Below, piece after piece: positions 1-7,353 of a DNA stretch of 7,499 bases. Source of the stretch: DMER64 sp041654355 (GTDB lineage: Bacteria > Bacteroidota > Bacteroidia > Bacteroidales > UBA932); assembly GCA_041654355.1 (NCBI GenBank), contig JBAZDQ010000065.1, positions 1 to 7,499 of the forward strand, in the 5' to 3' direction. Each line of letters begins with the position of its first letter. Position 1 is the first letter of the stretch. The position numbers and the translations under genes are program-made. The notes beneath the pieces were generated by a model. The model was not told the DNA's origin, did no database searches, and saw nothing but the letters and a program-made list of their open reading frames with translations.

Positions 1-247
1 CGGACCTCTGCTTCAGGTCGGTTGTCCGGTGCTTCTGGCGGCTCTTCCGGAGGGGCTATTCCGTCATCTGCCGTTGCCGGGTCGTCCGGAGCTTCTGCGA
101 AATCGTCTGCGGTTATTCGGCGCAGGGTAGAGAAGGCCCGGGAAATCCAGCGGGAACGGTTCCGCTGCCATAGAGATCCAGCATTTGGCCGAGGCTATAC
201 AGTACCGGCGAGGGTGCTTCAGAGTGCATTTTGGCAGGAGGTGGTAA
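1..247 (+). pseudogene. yifB: Decayed 3' end of a YifB/ComM-family Mg-chelatase-like AAA+ ATPase gene
   Basis: The first frame is open from the window edge. It encodes a Ser/Gly/Ala-rich linker and then AVIRRRVEKAREIQRERFR (about 106-165), which resembles the conserved IRxRVxxARxIQxxRF segment of YifB/ComM proteins. The expected next part (the NAQM motif and the C-terminal helical domain, some 60-70 residues by recollection of the family) is absent. Instead, frame 2 from about 164 reads IEIQHLAEAIQYRR (170-211), resembling the extreme C-terminus of the same family (HLAEAIQYRSLDR), and ends at TAA 245-247. Both ends of the domain are therefore present but joined by a deletion and a frame change. 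The first frame itself runs on to TAG 295-297 without family similarity. The stop at 245-247 lies in the left arm of the adjacent fold-back repeat. ComM is a helicase acting in natural transformation in some bacteria; this copy should not encode a working C-terminus. The upstream part lies outside the window. The call rests on remembered family motifs, not a search. Confidence 0.62.
24..97 (+). repeat. Degenerate low-complexity Ser/Gly/Ala-coding repeat
   Basis: The 14-mer GTCCGGTGCTTCTG at 24-37 recurs at 84-97 with one change (GTCCGGAGCTTCTG), a 60-nt spacing, with partial variants of TCCGG/TCTGG between. It encodes a Ser-Gly-Ala-rich linker just before the conserved IRRRV segment of the YifB-like fragment, where family members carry a variable loop. 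Slippage-type expansion is a likely origin. Confidence 0.45.
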
Positions 248-333
248 GTAACTGTGGTGTTGCAAAAATCCGCAAAGGTCTGAATGTGAGGCCGTAGGAA
301 GCGTTTTTCAAATTTCCTCTACTTACCACGTCC
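237..333. repeat. Fold-back intergenic repeat, family 1, copy 1
   Basis: GTGGTAAGTA (241-250) is exactly complementary to TACTTACCAC (320-329). With one mismatch the arms extend to 237-250 and 320-333. Inside are weaker possible hairpins: TTGC/GCAA (260-263 with 272-275), GGTC/GGCC (277-280 with 290-293, one G-U pair) and AGGAA/TTCCT (296-300 with 314-318). The left portion (about 237-275) closely matches the start of copy 2, while the central and right interior differs. The left arm contains the stop codon of the YifB-like remnant. It could be a small non-autonomous palindromic element, a remnant of one, or a structured transcript end. I see no coding potential and no transposase nearby. Confidence 0.6.
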
Positions 334-365
334 CCCGGTTTTTGCTGTTTTTGGGCAATTTGAGG

Positions 366-465
366 GGGAGGTAGTAAGTAACGGCGGTGTTGCAAAAAAT
401 CAGCAATACGTTCATATTGTATGAATTACGGTCGTTAACACTGTTTTGACTACTTACCACCTTCC
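366..465. repeat. Fold-back intergenic repeat, family 1, copy 2
   Basis: The left arm 366-380 (GGGAGGTAGTAAGTA) pairs with 451-465 (TACTTACCACCTTCC) with one mismatch and one G-U pair. Inside, CGGTGTT (385-391) pairs with AACACTG (437-443, one G-U), TTGC/GCAA can pair (390-393 with 403-406), and TTCATA-TTG-TATGAA (411-425) is a perfect 6-bp hairpin. The first ~40 nt match copy 1 with few changes, including the shared GGTGTTGCAAAAA block. The right arm of copy 1 together with the left arm of copy 2 (320-336 with 364-380) is also near-complementary, so an alternative fold joins the two copies. Confidence 0.58.
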
Positions 466-527
466 AGCACCAACTGTTTACTCAAAACAGGAACTTCATC
501 ATAAAATCTTATCTGCGGCTTTCAATA

Positions 528-561
528 TTGATTCATGATATTTCATTTTACAATATTCTTG
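528..561 (+). promoter_or_regulatory. Weak candidate promoter upstream of the susC-like gene (distal)
   Basis: TTG (528-530) and TATTCTTG (554-561, one mismatch to the Bacteroidota -7 consensus TAnnTTTG) are separated by 23 nt, slightly longer than usual. The surrounding stretch 466-645 is AT-rich and has no gene. If used, this promoter would give a leader of about 75-80 nt. It competes with the proximal candidate, and neither is a strong match. Confidence 0.25.
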
Positions 562-578
562 CATTTGTTTGAAAGGAA

Positions 579-613
579 TTGTTATCAAATAGGTTCACAA
601 ATTGGTTAATTTG
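579..613 (+). promoter_or_regulatory. Weak candidate promoter upstream of the susC-like gene (proximal)
   Basis: TTG (579-581) and TTAATTTG (606-613) resemble the Bacteroidota -33 TTTG and -7 TAnnTTTG elements, with one mismatch in the -7 box and a 24-nt spacer that is a little long. A start near 618-622 would leave a leader of about 25 nt. No Shine-Dalgarno sequence precedes the ATG at 646; the A-rich AAGAAACATT before it is typical for this phylum. No anti-sigma/ECF or hybrid two-component regulator is visible in the window to explain control. Confidence 0.3.
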
Positions 614-614
614 T
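597..614. promoter_or_regulatory. Short inverted repeat over the proximal promoter, possible operator
   Basis: ACAAATT (597-603), spacer GGTT, AATTTGT (608-614): perfect 7-bp arms overlapping the candidate -7 box at 606-613 and ending 31 nt before the susC-like start. The size and symmetry would suit a dimeric repressor, but short AT-rich palindromes arise by chance easily. Confidence 0.25.
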
Positions 615-645
615 CATATTACTTAAAACCACTATAAGAAACATT

Positions 646-3600
646 ATGAAAGGAAATTATTTTAAATTCAAAATGTTTGTTTTGGCTTGGGCTGTGTTTG
701 TATCCGCAACAGCTTTTGCACAAACAAATGTGAAAATTTCTGGTGTCGTGCTTTCGGACACAAACGAGCCTTTACCGGGCGTTACTGTTCTTGAAAGAGG
801 CACTTCAAACGGAACAACTACAGATTTGGACGGGGCCTACAGTCTTGTAGTACCCGAAAATGCTGTTCTGGAAGCCTCCTATTTGGGCTTTACCACACAA
901 GCTATTCCTGTTCAACCGGGTGTTTTCGTTTACAACTTCACCCTGACAGAAGACGACAAATGGCTTGAAGAAGTTGTTGTGATCGGTTATGGTATCCAGA
1001 AAAAGAAACTTATCACCGGAGCTACCATTCAGGTCAAAGGTGAAAATATTGAAAAATTGAACACGGTAGATGTTTTGGGCGCCTTGCAAAGTCAAAGTCC
1101 GGGTGTTTACATCACACAAAGCTCCGGACAGGTAGGCGAAGGTTTCCGGATCAACATCCGTGGTCTGGGCACAACCGGCGAAACTACACCTCTGTATGTC
1201 ATTGACGGAGTGGCAGGAGGTTCTCTTTCTTCACTGAATCCCAGCGATATTGAATCCATTGACGTATTAAAAGATGCCGCTTCTGCTGCCATATACGGAG
1301 CTCGGGCTGCCAACGGGGTAATTCTGGTTACCACCAAAAAGGGCAAGGCAGGAAAATTACAGATCACCTATGACGGGTATTATGGTGTTCAGAACGCCAT
1401 TACCAACAGTGTTACTCCTCTGAATGCAGCGCAATATATGGAGATTATTAATGACGCACTCCTGACACAGGACAGTTCAGGCGGCCTGCTCTATAACTGG
1501 GAAGATGAATTGCCTGCTTCCATGCTTGCCTCCATAAAAAACGGGTCATGGAACGGAACCAACTGGCTTAAGGAAGGCACCAATGCAAACGCCCCTATTA
1601 CCAGCCACGCTGTGAACCTAATGGGAGGTAACGAACAGTCCCGTTTCTCCCTGGGCTTTTCATACCTGATGCAGGAAGGGACTATCGGGTATCCGGCAAC
1701 TCCACACTACGACCGTTATACTGCACGTATGAACTCGGACCATTCCCTGTGGAAAAAGAACGGACGGGACATCATCCGGTTTGGGGAAAATATTGTATTC
1801 TCCAATTACAGCAGATCGGGTGTCAGCATTGGAAATATGTACAGCAACAACGTTCGCAACCTTTTGAAGATGTCACCGCTTTTGCCTGCATACAATGATC
1901 AGGGTGATTACTATATCTATAAAGACATGGTCAAAGACGGCTGGAATTTTGAACAGGAATTGAATAATCCACTGGCCCAGCTGGATTATACCCGCAAAAA
2001 CAGGAACTCCGTAACCAGGAGATTGCAGGCTAATGCCTTCCTGGAAATTGCACCTTTAAAAGAGCTCAAATTCAAAAGCAGCGTTGGGTACGATTACTAC
2101 CAGAATTCTTACAGGTACTACGTTCCCACTTACATATTGTCTTCAAAGACAACCAACGATACGGATGACGTGACACAGGGCCAGTCATGGAGCACCAACT
2201 GGACCTGGGAGAACACTTTGAATTATTCCAAATTATTCGGAGAGCATTCCATTGATGTCCTTGTGGGTCAATCCATGGAAAAATGGGGCAACGGAGAGAG
2301 TGTATATATCAAGAACTCAAATTCCTTGTTCCCCGGATCATACGATCATGCCTATATAAGCAATACCCAGGGACTTGATAACACCAACACCGATATTTCC
2401 GGAGAACCTTCAACGGCCGGAAGCCTGGTTTCTTTCTTTGGTCGTATCAATTACAACTTCAGGGAAAAATACCTGCTTTCCCTGGTAATGCGCGCAGACG
2501 GTTCTTCCAACTTTGCAAGGGGCAAACGTTGGGGATATTTCCCTTCTGTGTCTGCCGGCTGGATCCTTACCAATGAACCCTTCATGGAATCGGTTACCGA
2601 TGTTATGAATTTCTTTAAACTTCGCGGAAGCTGGGGTCAGAACGGGAACTGTAATATTGATAATTTCCAGTACCTGGCCACCATTGCATTTAATACAAGT
2701 GCCTATTTCTACGAAGACAAAAACACGCCTTCCACCGGTGCCTATCCGGACATTCTGCCTAACGCAGACGTTACCTGGGAAACTTCGGAACAGCTGGACC
2801 TGGGTTTTGATGCACGTTTCTTTGACTCCCGTCTGGGTGTGAATTTTGACTGGTACGTCAAAACCACCAAAGACTGGCTGGTAGTGGCACCCACCCTGTT
2901 ATCCTATGGTACAGGTGCTCCTTATATCAACGGGGGAGATGTAGAGAACAGGGGCGTTGAGCTGGCTCTGTCATGGTTTGATAAGATCGGTAATGATTTC
3001 CAATACGACATCAATATGAATTTTGCACACAATAAGAATAATGTGTTGCGATTGGCCAATGAAGAAGGCATCATTCACGGACCTGAAGCCGTTATTGCTG
3101 AAAACACCACAGAATCTTTCCGTGTTCAGGTTGGTTATCCCATGGGTTATTTCTGGGGATACAAAACACTCGGCGTATTTCAAAATCAGGCACAGATAGA
3201 CAAGTTCCTGGCAGAAGGCGGCGCTACAAAGCAAGGCACACCGGCACCGGGAGATCTTATCTTCCAGGACACCGACGAAAACGGAGTTATTGATGAGAAG
3301 GACAAAACGTATATAGGAAACCCGAATCCCGATTTCACAGGTAGTTTGTCTTTGAATCTTTCCTATAAAGGGCTTGACTTTTCCATGACTGCGTACGGCG
3401 CATTCGGTCAACAGATACTCAAAGGATACAGGTCATACTCAGACACTCCTAACGACAACTACACCACGGATGTATATACAAAATACTGGACCGGAGAAGG
3501 ATCGACCAACCGCTACCCGGCATTCTCATACGGAAAACATGAAAACTTCAAGGATATTTCCGACATCTACGTAGAAGACGGGGATTATGTCAAGATATCC

Positions 3601-3822
3601 AATGTCACCATAGGTTATAATTTCAAAAATGTCTGGAAAAATCTTCCTGCATCGCAATTGAGAATATACGTAGCCGCTCAGAACCTGTTTACTATTTCCA
3701 ACTATTCCGGTATGGACCCGGAAGTAGGTTTTGGAGGAGGAGTTACCTGGGCTTCCGGTGTTGACAATGGATATTACCCCAGCTCACGCACTTTCATGGT
3801 AGGCTTGAACCTCAAATTTTAA
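646..3822 (+). CDS. SusC/RagA-family TonB-dependent outer-membrane transporter
   Basis: This 1058-residue protein is the barrel half of a SusCD importer, which moves substrate across the outer membrane using TonB-ExbBD energy. A signal peptide covers residues 1-25 (hydrophobic FVLAWAVFVSATAFA, cleavage before Gln26). Residues ~28-102 are the N-terminal carboxypeptidase-D-regulatory-like domain. The TonB box is EVVVIGYG at 109-116. The plug follows, with the SusC signature PLYVIDGV at 182-189 and then DIESIDVLKDAASAAIYGAR. The remainder is the 22-strand barrel, ending in aromatic Phe (GLNLKF) as expected for BAM-dependent insertion. A calcium-loop-like DTDENGVIDEKD (875-886), common in SusC proteins, precedes YIGNPNPDF. 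Length is normal for the family and no frameshift is seen. The ATG at 646 is preferred because it gives a complete n-region; ATG 673 would trim it. The gene is the first of the pair with the downstream SusD-like gene. The substrate cannot be read from sequence; no glycoside hydrolase lies in the window, while a dipeptidase does. Confidence 0.96.
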   Translation: MKGNYFKFKMFVLAWAVFVSATAFAQTNVKISGVVLSDTNEPLPGVTVLERGTSNGTTTDLDGAYSLVVPENAVLEASYLGFTTQAIPVQPGVFVYNFTLTEDDKWLEEVVVIGYGIQKKKLITGATIQVKGENIEKLNTVDVLGALQSQSPGVYITQSSGQVGEGFRINIRGLGTTGETTPLYVIDGVAGGSLSSLNPSDIESIDVLKDAASAAIYGARAANGVILVTTKKGKAGKLQITYDGYYGVQNAITNSVTPLNAAQYMEIINDALLTQDSSGGLLYNWEDELPASMLASIKNGSWNGTNWLKEGTNANAPITSHAVNLMGGNEQSRFSLGFSYLMQEGTIGYPATPHYDRYTARMNSDHSLWKKNGRDIIRFGENIVFSNYSRSGVSIGNMYSNNVRNLLKMSPLLPAYNDQGDYYIYKDMVKDGWNFEQELNNPLAQLDYTRKNRNSVTRRLQANAFLEIAPLKELKFKSSVGYDYYQNSYRYYVPTYILSSKTTNDTDDVTQGQSWSTNWTWENTLNYSKLFGEHSIDVLVGQSMEKWGNGESVYIKNSNSLFPGSYDHAYISNTQGLDNTNTDISGEPSTAGSLVSFFGRINYNFREKYLLSLVMRADGSSNFARGKRWGYFPSVSAGWILTNEPFMESVTDVMNFFKLRGSWGQNGNCNIDNFQYLATIAFNTSAYFYEDKNTPSTGAYPDILPNADVTWETSEQLDLGFDARFFDSRLGVNFDWYVKTTKDWLVVAPTLLSYGTGAPYINGGDVENRGVELALSWFDKIGNDFQYDINMNFAHNKNNVLRLANEEGIIHGPEAVIAENTTESFRVQVGYPMGYFWGYKTLGVFQNQAQIDKFLAEGGATKQGTPAPGDLIFQDTDENGVIDEKDKTYIGNPNPDFTGSLSLNLSYKGLDFSMTAYGAFGQQILKGYRSYSDTPNDNYTTDVYTKYWTGEGSTNRYPAFSYGKHENFKDISDIYVEDGDYVKISNVTIGYNFKNVWKNLPASQLRIYVAAQNLFTISNYSGMDPEVGFGGGVTWASGVDNGYYPSSRTFMVGLNLKF

Positions 3823-3842
3823 CTTGTAAGAAACAGACAAAT

Positions 3843-5537
3843 ATGAAACGTTTAACATATATTATAGCAGCAAGCATCTTCCTTTTTGCCGGTTGTGAAA
3901 GTTTTCTGGATACCGAAAGCTATACCAAGAAGAACACTTCCAACTTCCCTGCAACACAAAGCGATGCCGAACTCATGATCACTGGCATTTATGCCTCGAT
4001 GAACGATCTTATAGCAGATCCTGAATCACATCCCTTTTACATTTTTGAAATGGCAGCAGACGACCGTTTAGGGGGTGGCAGTACCAGCAACCGCGGTGCT
4101 CAGTCTTATGACCGTCTTATGAATGCCGGCGTAAGTTTTAGCGAATCTTTGTGGAGAGAATGGTATTCCGGAATATTCCGGGCAAACAATGCCATCGAGA
4201 CCATGGACAATGTGACAGAATGGACCACAGCCGGTAAACGCGAACAATTGTTGGGCGAAGCCCATTTTTTACGTGCCTTCTTCTATTTTGACCTGGTTCG
4301 TGTGTATGGACAGGTGCCCCTGATCCTGGAAACAGCTCCGCAGAACCTGCCAAAATCACCGGCAGATGATATCTATGCCCAGATCACCTACGACCTGAAA
4401 CAGGCTATTGAACTTTCACCCTCACTGAAATTTCCGGAGTACGGATCGGGACATGCCTCCAAATGGGCGGCAGAAGCATTGATGGCACGTGTTTACATGT
4501 TTTACACGGGTTTTTACAACAAAACCGAACTTCCCGTAGCAGGCGGAGGATCTGTTGGCAAACAGCAAGTTGTTTCCTACCTTGAAGACTGCATCAACAA
4601 CAGCGGCCACACCCTGGTCAGCGACCAGCGTAATATCTGGCCTTATACCAATCCTTATACGGGAGCGGACTACCAATACGTCATTGATAACGGATTGCTA
4701 TGGGAAGGTGACGGTTGCAAGGAAACAATCTTTGCCCTTAAATTTGCAAACACCGGAGACAGAGGTCGTTTTAACCGCATTGTTGAATTTTTCGGGATGA
4801 GAAAATCCAAAGCATCCTGTTTCCCCTTCATACCGCAAGGATACTCAAACGGTCCTGCAAACACCACGTTGTGGGAAGACTGGTCTACTGATCCCGATTA
4901 TGCCGGTGATACCCGGCTGAGGGGTTCTATCTGCAGCGAACAGGAGGAGATCCCCGATTATCCCGGAGACCCCATCAAAGAGGTAGAGAAAACCCGTCTG
5001 TGGGCTAAAAAATACCTGGGGGTAGGAGCTTACGAAGGTGACAACCTTATAATCTCCTTTGCTTATTTTTACGGCGGAACTAATAACCGCCAGGTAGGTC
5101 TTACTTCGGATCTCATTCTTATCCGCATGGCCGACGTATACCTGATGCATTCAGAATTGACTCAAACGGTAACCTATATGAACAAAGTACGTCAACGTGC
5201 CGGGTTACCTCCTTATGCAACTTATTCCCTGGCATCCCTTAAAAAAGAACGTCGTTACGAACTCTGCTTTGAAAGCCTTCGCTGGAACGACTTGCGTCGC
5301 TGGGGTGATGTACAGGAGAAAGTAAACAACCAGGAAGGCGTAGCCATTACCAACAGAGGCGTACCCTCACAATATACTTTCGGTGCGTTTGACTATATGC
5401 AACGCTACCAGCAAACCGGCGGCGGTTTCTGGAAGATCCCCGAATCCCAGGTTACCCTCTCTGAAGGCGTACTGGAACAAAATGCGGGCTGGGAAAGTGC
5501 TTACGATTTTATAAGCCTGCCCTACTACGCAAACTGA
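3843..5537 (+). CDS. SusD/RagB-family surface lipoprotein, partner of the SusC-like transporter
   Basis: This 564-residue protein is the substrate-binding lid of the SusCD complex on the cell surface. The N-terminus is a lipoprotein signal with lipobox LFAGC; Cys18 would be acylated. The mature protein begins CESFLD and shows the SusD-like N-terminal region (ATQSDAELMITGIYASMND), helical TPR-like segments (LLGEAHFLRAFFYFDLVRVYG; AAEALMARVYMFYTGFY) and the C-terminal SusD/RagB signature ERRYELCFESLRWNDLRRWG at 469-488. It ends with the usual IPESQV...EQNAGW block. Length is within the family range. It starts 20 nt after the susC-like stop with no terminator between, so the two are co-transcribed. 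Its stop codon TGA (5535-5537) directly abuts the left arm of the first cloverleaf repeat, whose middle hairpin would end the transcript. Binding specificity is not deducible. Confidence 0.95.
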   Translation: MKRLTYIIAASIFLFAGCESFLDTESYTKKNTSNFPATQSDAELMITGIYASMNDLIADPESHPFYIFEMAADDRLGGGSTSNRGAQSYDRLMNAGVSFSESLWREWYSGIFRANNAIETMDNVTEWTTAGKREQLLGEAHFLRAFFYFDLVRVYGQVPLILETAPQNLPKSPADDIYAQITYDLKQAIELSPSLKFPEYGSGHASKWAAEALMARVYMFYTGFYNKTELPVAGGGSVGKQQVVSYLEDCINNSGHTLVSDQRNIWPYTNPYTGADYQYVIDNGLLWEGDGCKETIFALKFANTGDRGRFNRIVEFFGMRKSKASCFPFIPQGYSNGPANTTLWEDWSTDPDYAGDTRLRGSICSEQEEIPDYPGDPIKEVEKTRLWAKKYLGVGAYEGDNLIISFAYFYGGTNNRQVGLTSDLILIRMADVYLMHSELTQTVTYMNKVRQRAGLPPYATYSLASLKKERRYELCFESLRWNDLRRWGDVQEKVNNQEGVAITNRGVPSQYTFGAFDYMQRYQQTGGGFWKIPESQVTLSEGVLEQNAGWESAYDFISLPYYAN

Positions 5538-5656
5538 GTCCGTCGCACACATTGTTCTTCTCGCTGATCATCAGCGTTTTATCAAAAAGCACCCCCCGGG
5601 GGTGCTTTTTTTTAACTGCCTGTCTTTCAGGCAAAAAGACAATGTGTGCGACGGAC
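5538..5656. repeat. Cloverleaf fold-back element, copy A (119 nt)
   Basis: The outer arms GTCCGTCGCACACATTGT (5538-5555) and its exact complement 5639-5656 form an 18-bp stem. They enclose three hairpins: I, CGCTGA-TCA-TCAGCG (5562-5576); II, a GC-rich 13-bp inverted repeat (5584-5596 with 5598-5610) followed by Ts; III, TGCCTG-TCTTT-CAGGCA (5617-5633). A second copy lies at 7354-7476 in the same orientation. Over the 119-nt core I count 97 identical positions with no gap, and six base pairs changed on both sides with pairing kept. Copy A starts immediately after the SusD-like stop and ends 22 nt before the dipeptidase start. Candidate natures are a non-autonomous palindromic repeat, a structured RNA or a compound transcription terminator. 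I do not recognise it as a described family. Confidence 0.88.
5584..5613. terminator. Intrinsic terminator within cloverleaf copy A, probably bidirectional
   Basis: A5-GCAC5 (5584-5596) and G5-TGCT5 (5598-5610) form a GC-rich stem with central C5597; the innermost pairs must open into a small loop. Eight Ts (5606-5613) follow on the + strand, and the five As at 5584-5588 give a T-run on the - strand. It sits 46 nt after the SusD-like stop and would end the SusCD transcript. Confidence 0.8.
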
Positions 5657-5674
5657 CATTTTTTGCTATCTTTG
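5643..5674 (+). promoter_or_regulatory. Promoter of the C69 dipeptidase gene, likely giving a leaderless or near-leaderless mRNA
   Basis: TATCTTTG (5667-5674) matches the Bacteroidota -7 consensus TAnnTTTG exactly. It lies only 4 nt before the ATG at 5679, so transcription would start at or very near the A of that ATG. The best -33 candidate is TGTG (5643-5646; one mismatch to TTTG, 20-nt spacer), inside the right arm of cloverleaf copy A. The -7 box is clear and the -33 element is weak. Confidence 0.55.
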
Positions 5675-5678
5675 GAGC

Positions 5679-7352
5679 ATGAAACAAACCATTCTTCTTT
5701 TCGCGGCATTGCTTTTCATTTCCGGCAACCGCGTCCACGCCTGCACCAATTTACTGATCACCAAAGGAGCCTCGGCAGACGGTTCCTGTATGGTTACCTA
5801 TGCAGCTGATTCGCACACCCGGTACGGGTGCCTGGCTTTCTACCCGGCAGCGCTTTATCCCGAAGGGACCATGATGGATGTCCGGGAATGGGGCACCAAC
5901 CGTTACCTCGGCAAGATACCACAGGCCACGGAAACATATTCGGTGGTAGGGAATATGAATGAGCACCAGGTGGTGATCGGGGAAAGCACCTGGGGCGGAC
6001 GCTCTTCCCACCGGGATCCGCACGGGATCGTCGATTACGGATCCCTGATGTACATCAGCCTGCAACGCGCAAAAACCGCCCGCCAGGCAATAGAAGTCTT
6101 TACATCATTGGCCAATGAGTACGGTTATGCGTCAAGCGGGGAATCCATTTCTTTTGCCGATCCCAACGAAGTCTGGTTTATGGACGTGATCGGGAAAGCG
6201 CCCCGGATGGAAGACGGAGAAAATGCCAACAAAGGGATCGTATGGGTGGCCGTGCGCCTGCCCGACGGGACCATCAGTGCCCATGCCAACCAGGCCCGGA
6301 TCCGCCAATTTCCGTTGGATGATCCGGAGAATTGCCTGTATGCCCCCGATGTGATTGAGCATGCGCGGGAGACCGGCCTTTATAGCGGCCCGGACAGTCT
6401 TTTCAGTTATGCCGAGGCATACGGTCCGGCAGACGGAGGCACCGTCCGCGGTTGTGATGCCCGTGTGTGGGCCTTTTTCAACAAACACGGAGCCGAGGAT
6501 ATGACGCCCTACCTGCCTTACGCACTGGGACATGACCTGAGCCGGCCCCTTCCGCTTTACGTGAAAGCCAAAGAAAAAATTACCGTCAAGCAGGTAGCCG
6601 ATATGATGCGTGACCACTACGAAGGCACCCCAATGGATATGACATGCGATATAGGCGCCGGAGGCCATGACCTGCCCTACCGGTGGCGCCCGATGGGATT
6701 TGAAGTGGACGGTAAACAATACATTAACGAACGGGCCATTTCCACCCAACAAACCGGATTTTGGTTCATAGGACAATGCCGTTCCTGGTTGCCAAACGAG
6801 GTGGGAGGCATTTTCTGGTTTGGTGTGGATGATGCAGGAACCTCTCCGTTGACACCCGTATATACATCCTCCCTGGAAGTCTCTCCCCATTACGCCCTGG
6901 GACAAGGTGCTTCCATGTTGCAATATTCTCCCGAATCCATGTTCTGGCTCTGCAACCGCATAGCCCAGTTCGCTTACCTGCGTTACAACCAGATAGGAGC
7001 CGAAGTCCGGCAAGTAGTAGATTCACACGAGCACGCCCGATTGGCCGAGATTCCCCTGACCGATGCCCGGGCAATGGACCTGTGGAAACACAGCCCCCTG
7101 GAAGCCCGCCGCTATTTAACCGATTATTCCCTACAAACCGCCGCAGATTTATTCAAACGCTGGCAAGAACTGGATATATATCTACTGGTCAAATACATAG
7201 ACGGCAACACCAAACGCCAGAACCCCGACGGCAGCTTTGCCACCAATGGCCACTCAGACTCCATCCCCCCTGCCCCGGTTTACGGCGGTTACAATGACCG
7301 CTGGAAAGAAGCCGTAATCAAAGATACAGGCGAACGGCTGCTGGCTCCGTAA
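5679..7352 (+). CDS. Secreted family C69 dipeptidase (PepD-like, N-terminal nucleophile hydrolase)
   Basis: This 557-residue protein belongs to the C69 cysteine dipeptidases, which are Ntn-hydrolases cutting dipeptides after exposing an N-terminal Cys. The start is ATG 5679, which gives a compact signal peptide (MKQTILLFAALLFISGNRVHA). Cleavage after VHA exposes Cys22 in CTNLLITKGASADGS, matching the family's catalytic N-terminus. The His at the position before Ala makes a lipobox unlikely, so Cys22 is better read as the nucleophile than as a lipid anchor. An upstream GTG at 5646 is rejected because it lies in the repeat arm and would bury the signal peptide. The typical NEHQVVIGESTWGG segment and a long C-terminal region (DPNEVWFMDVIGKAPRM; RLPDGTISAHANQARIRQF) follow. 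Length is normal for Bacteroidota members. It probably acts in the periplasm or outside the cell on dipeptides. By eye it is richer in G+C than the SusCD pair, and it is flanked by the two cloverleaf copies. Confidence 0.92.
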   Translation: MKQTILLFAALLFISGNRVHACTNLLITKGASADGSCMVTYAADSHTRYGCLAFYPAALYPEGTMMDVREWGTNRYLGKIPQATETYSVVGNMNEHQVVIGESTWGGRSSHRDPHGIVDYGSLMYISLQRAKTARQAIEVFTSLANEYGYASSGESISFADPNEVWFMDVIGKAPRMEDGENANKGIVWVAVRLPDGTISAHANQARIRQFPLDDPENCLYAPDVIEHARETGLYSGPDSLFSYAEAYGPADGGTVRGCDARVWAFFNKHGAEDMTPYLPYALGHDLSRPLPLYVKAKEKITVKQVADMMRDHYEGTPMDMTCDIGAGGHDLPYRWRPMGFEVDGKQYINERAISTQQTGFWFIGQCRSWLPNEVGGIFWFGVDDAGTSPLTPVYTSSLEVSPHYALGQGASMLQYSPESMFWLCNRIAQFAYLRYNQIGAEVRQVVDSHEHARLAEIPLTDARAMDLWKHSPLEARRYLTDYSLQTAADLFKRWQELDIYLLVKYIDGNTKRQNPDGSFATNGHSDSIPPAPVYGGYNDRWKEAVIKDTGERLLAP

Positions 7353-7353
7353 G

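Noticed and set aside
22..297. A 91-residue intact small protein
   Set aside because: The frame is open through the window edge, the first part resembles YifB/ComM, and the last part runs through a repeat arm with no similarity. A broken gene end explains it better.
237..465. Possible CRISPR array from repeated GGTAAGTA/TTACC motifs
   Set aside because: There are only two units, the shared part is palindromic at unit ends, unit lengths differ and no Cas gene is present.
2971..3411. A 146-codon open frame on the - strand inside the susC-like gene
   Set aside because: It is antisense to a conserved barrel region of the transporter and has no recognisable motifs or start context.
5538..5656. 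Cloverleaf element read as a tRNA or tmRNA gene
   Set aside because: The fold has four stems, but there is no acceptor CCA context, T-loop GTTCGA-like motif or anticodon arm of the right size. The closing stem of 18-26 bp is far too long.
5646..5678. An upstream GTG start giving a 568-residue dipeptidase
   Set aside because: The added residues are encoded by the arm of the cloverleaf repeat and the -7 box, and would place a polar extension before the signal peptide. ATG 5679 fits the family N-terminus.
6132..7013. A 293-codon open frame on the - strand
   Set aside because: It lies wholly antisense to the well-supported C69 dipeptidase, lacks recognisable domains and reads as a compositional shadow of a GC-richer gene.
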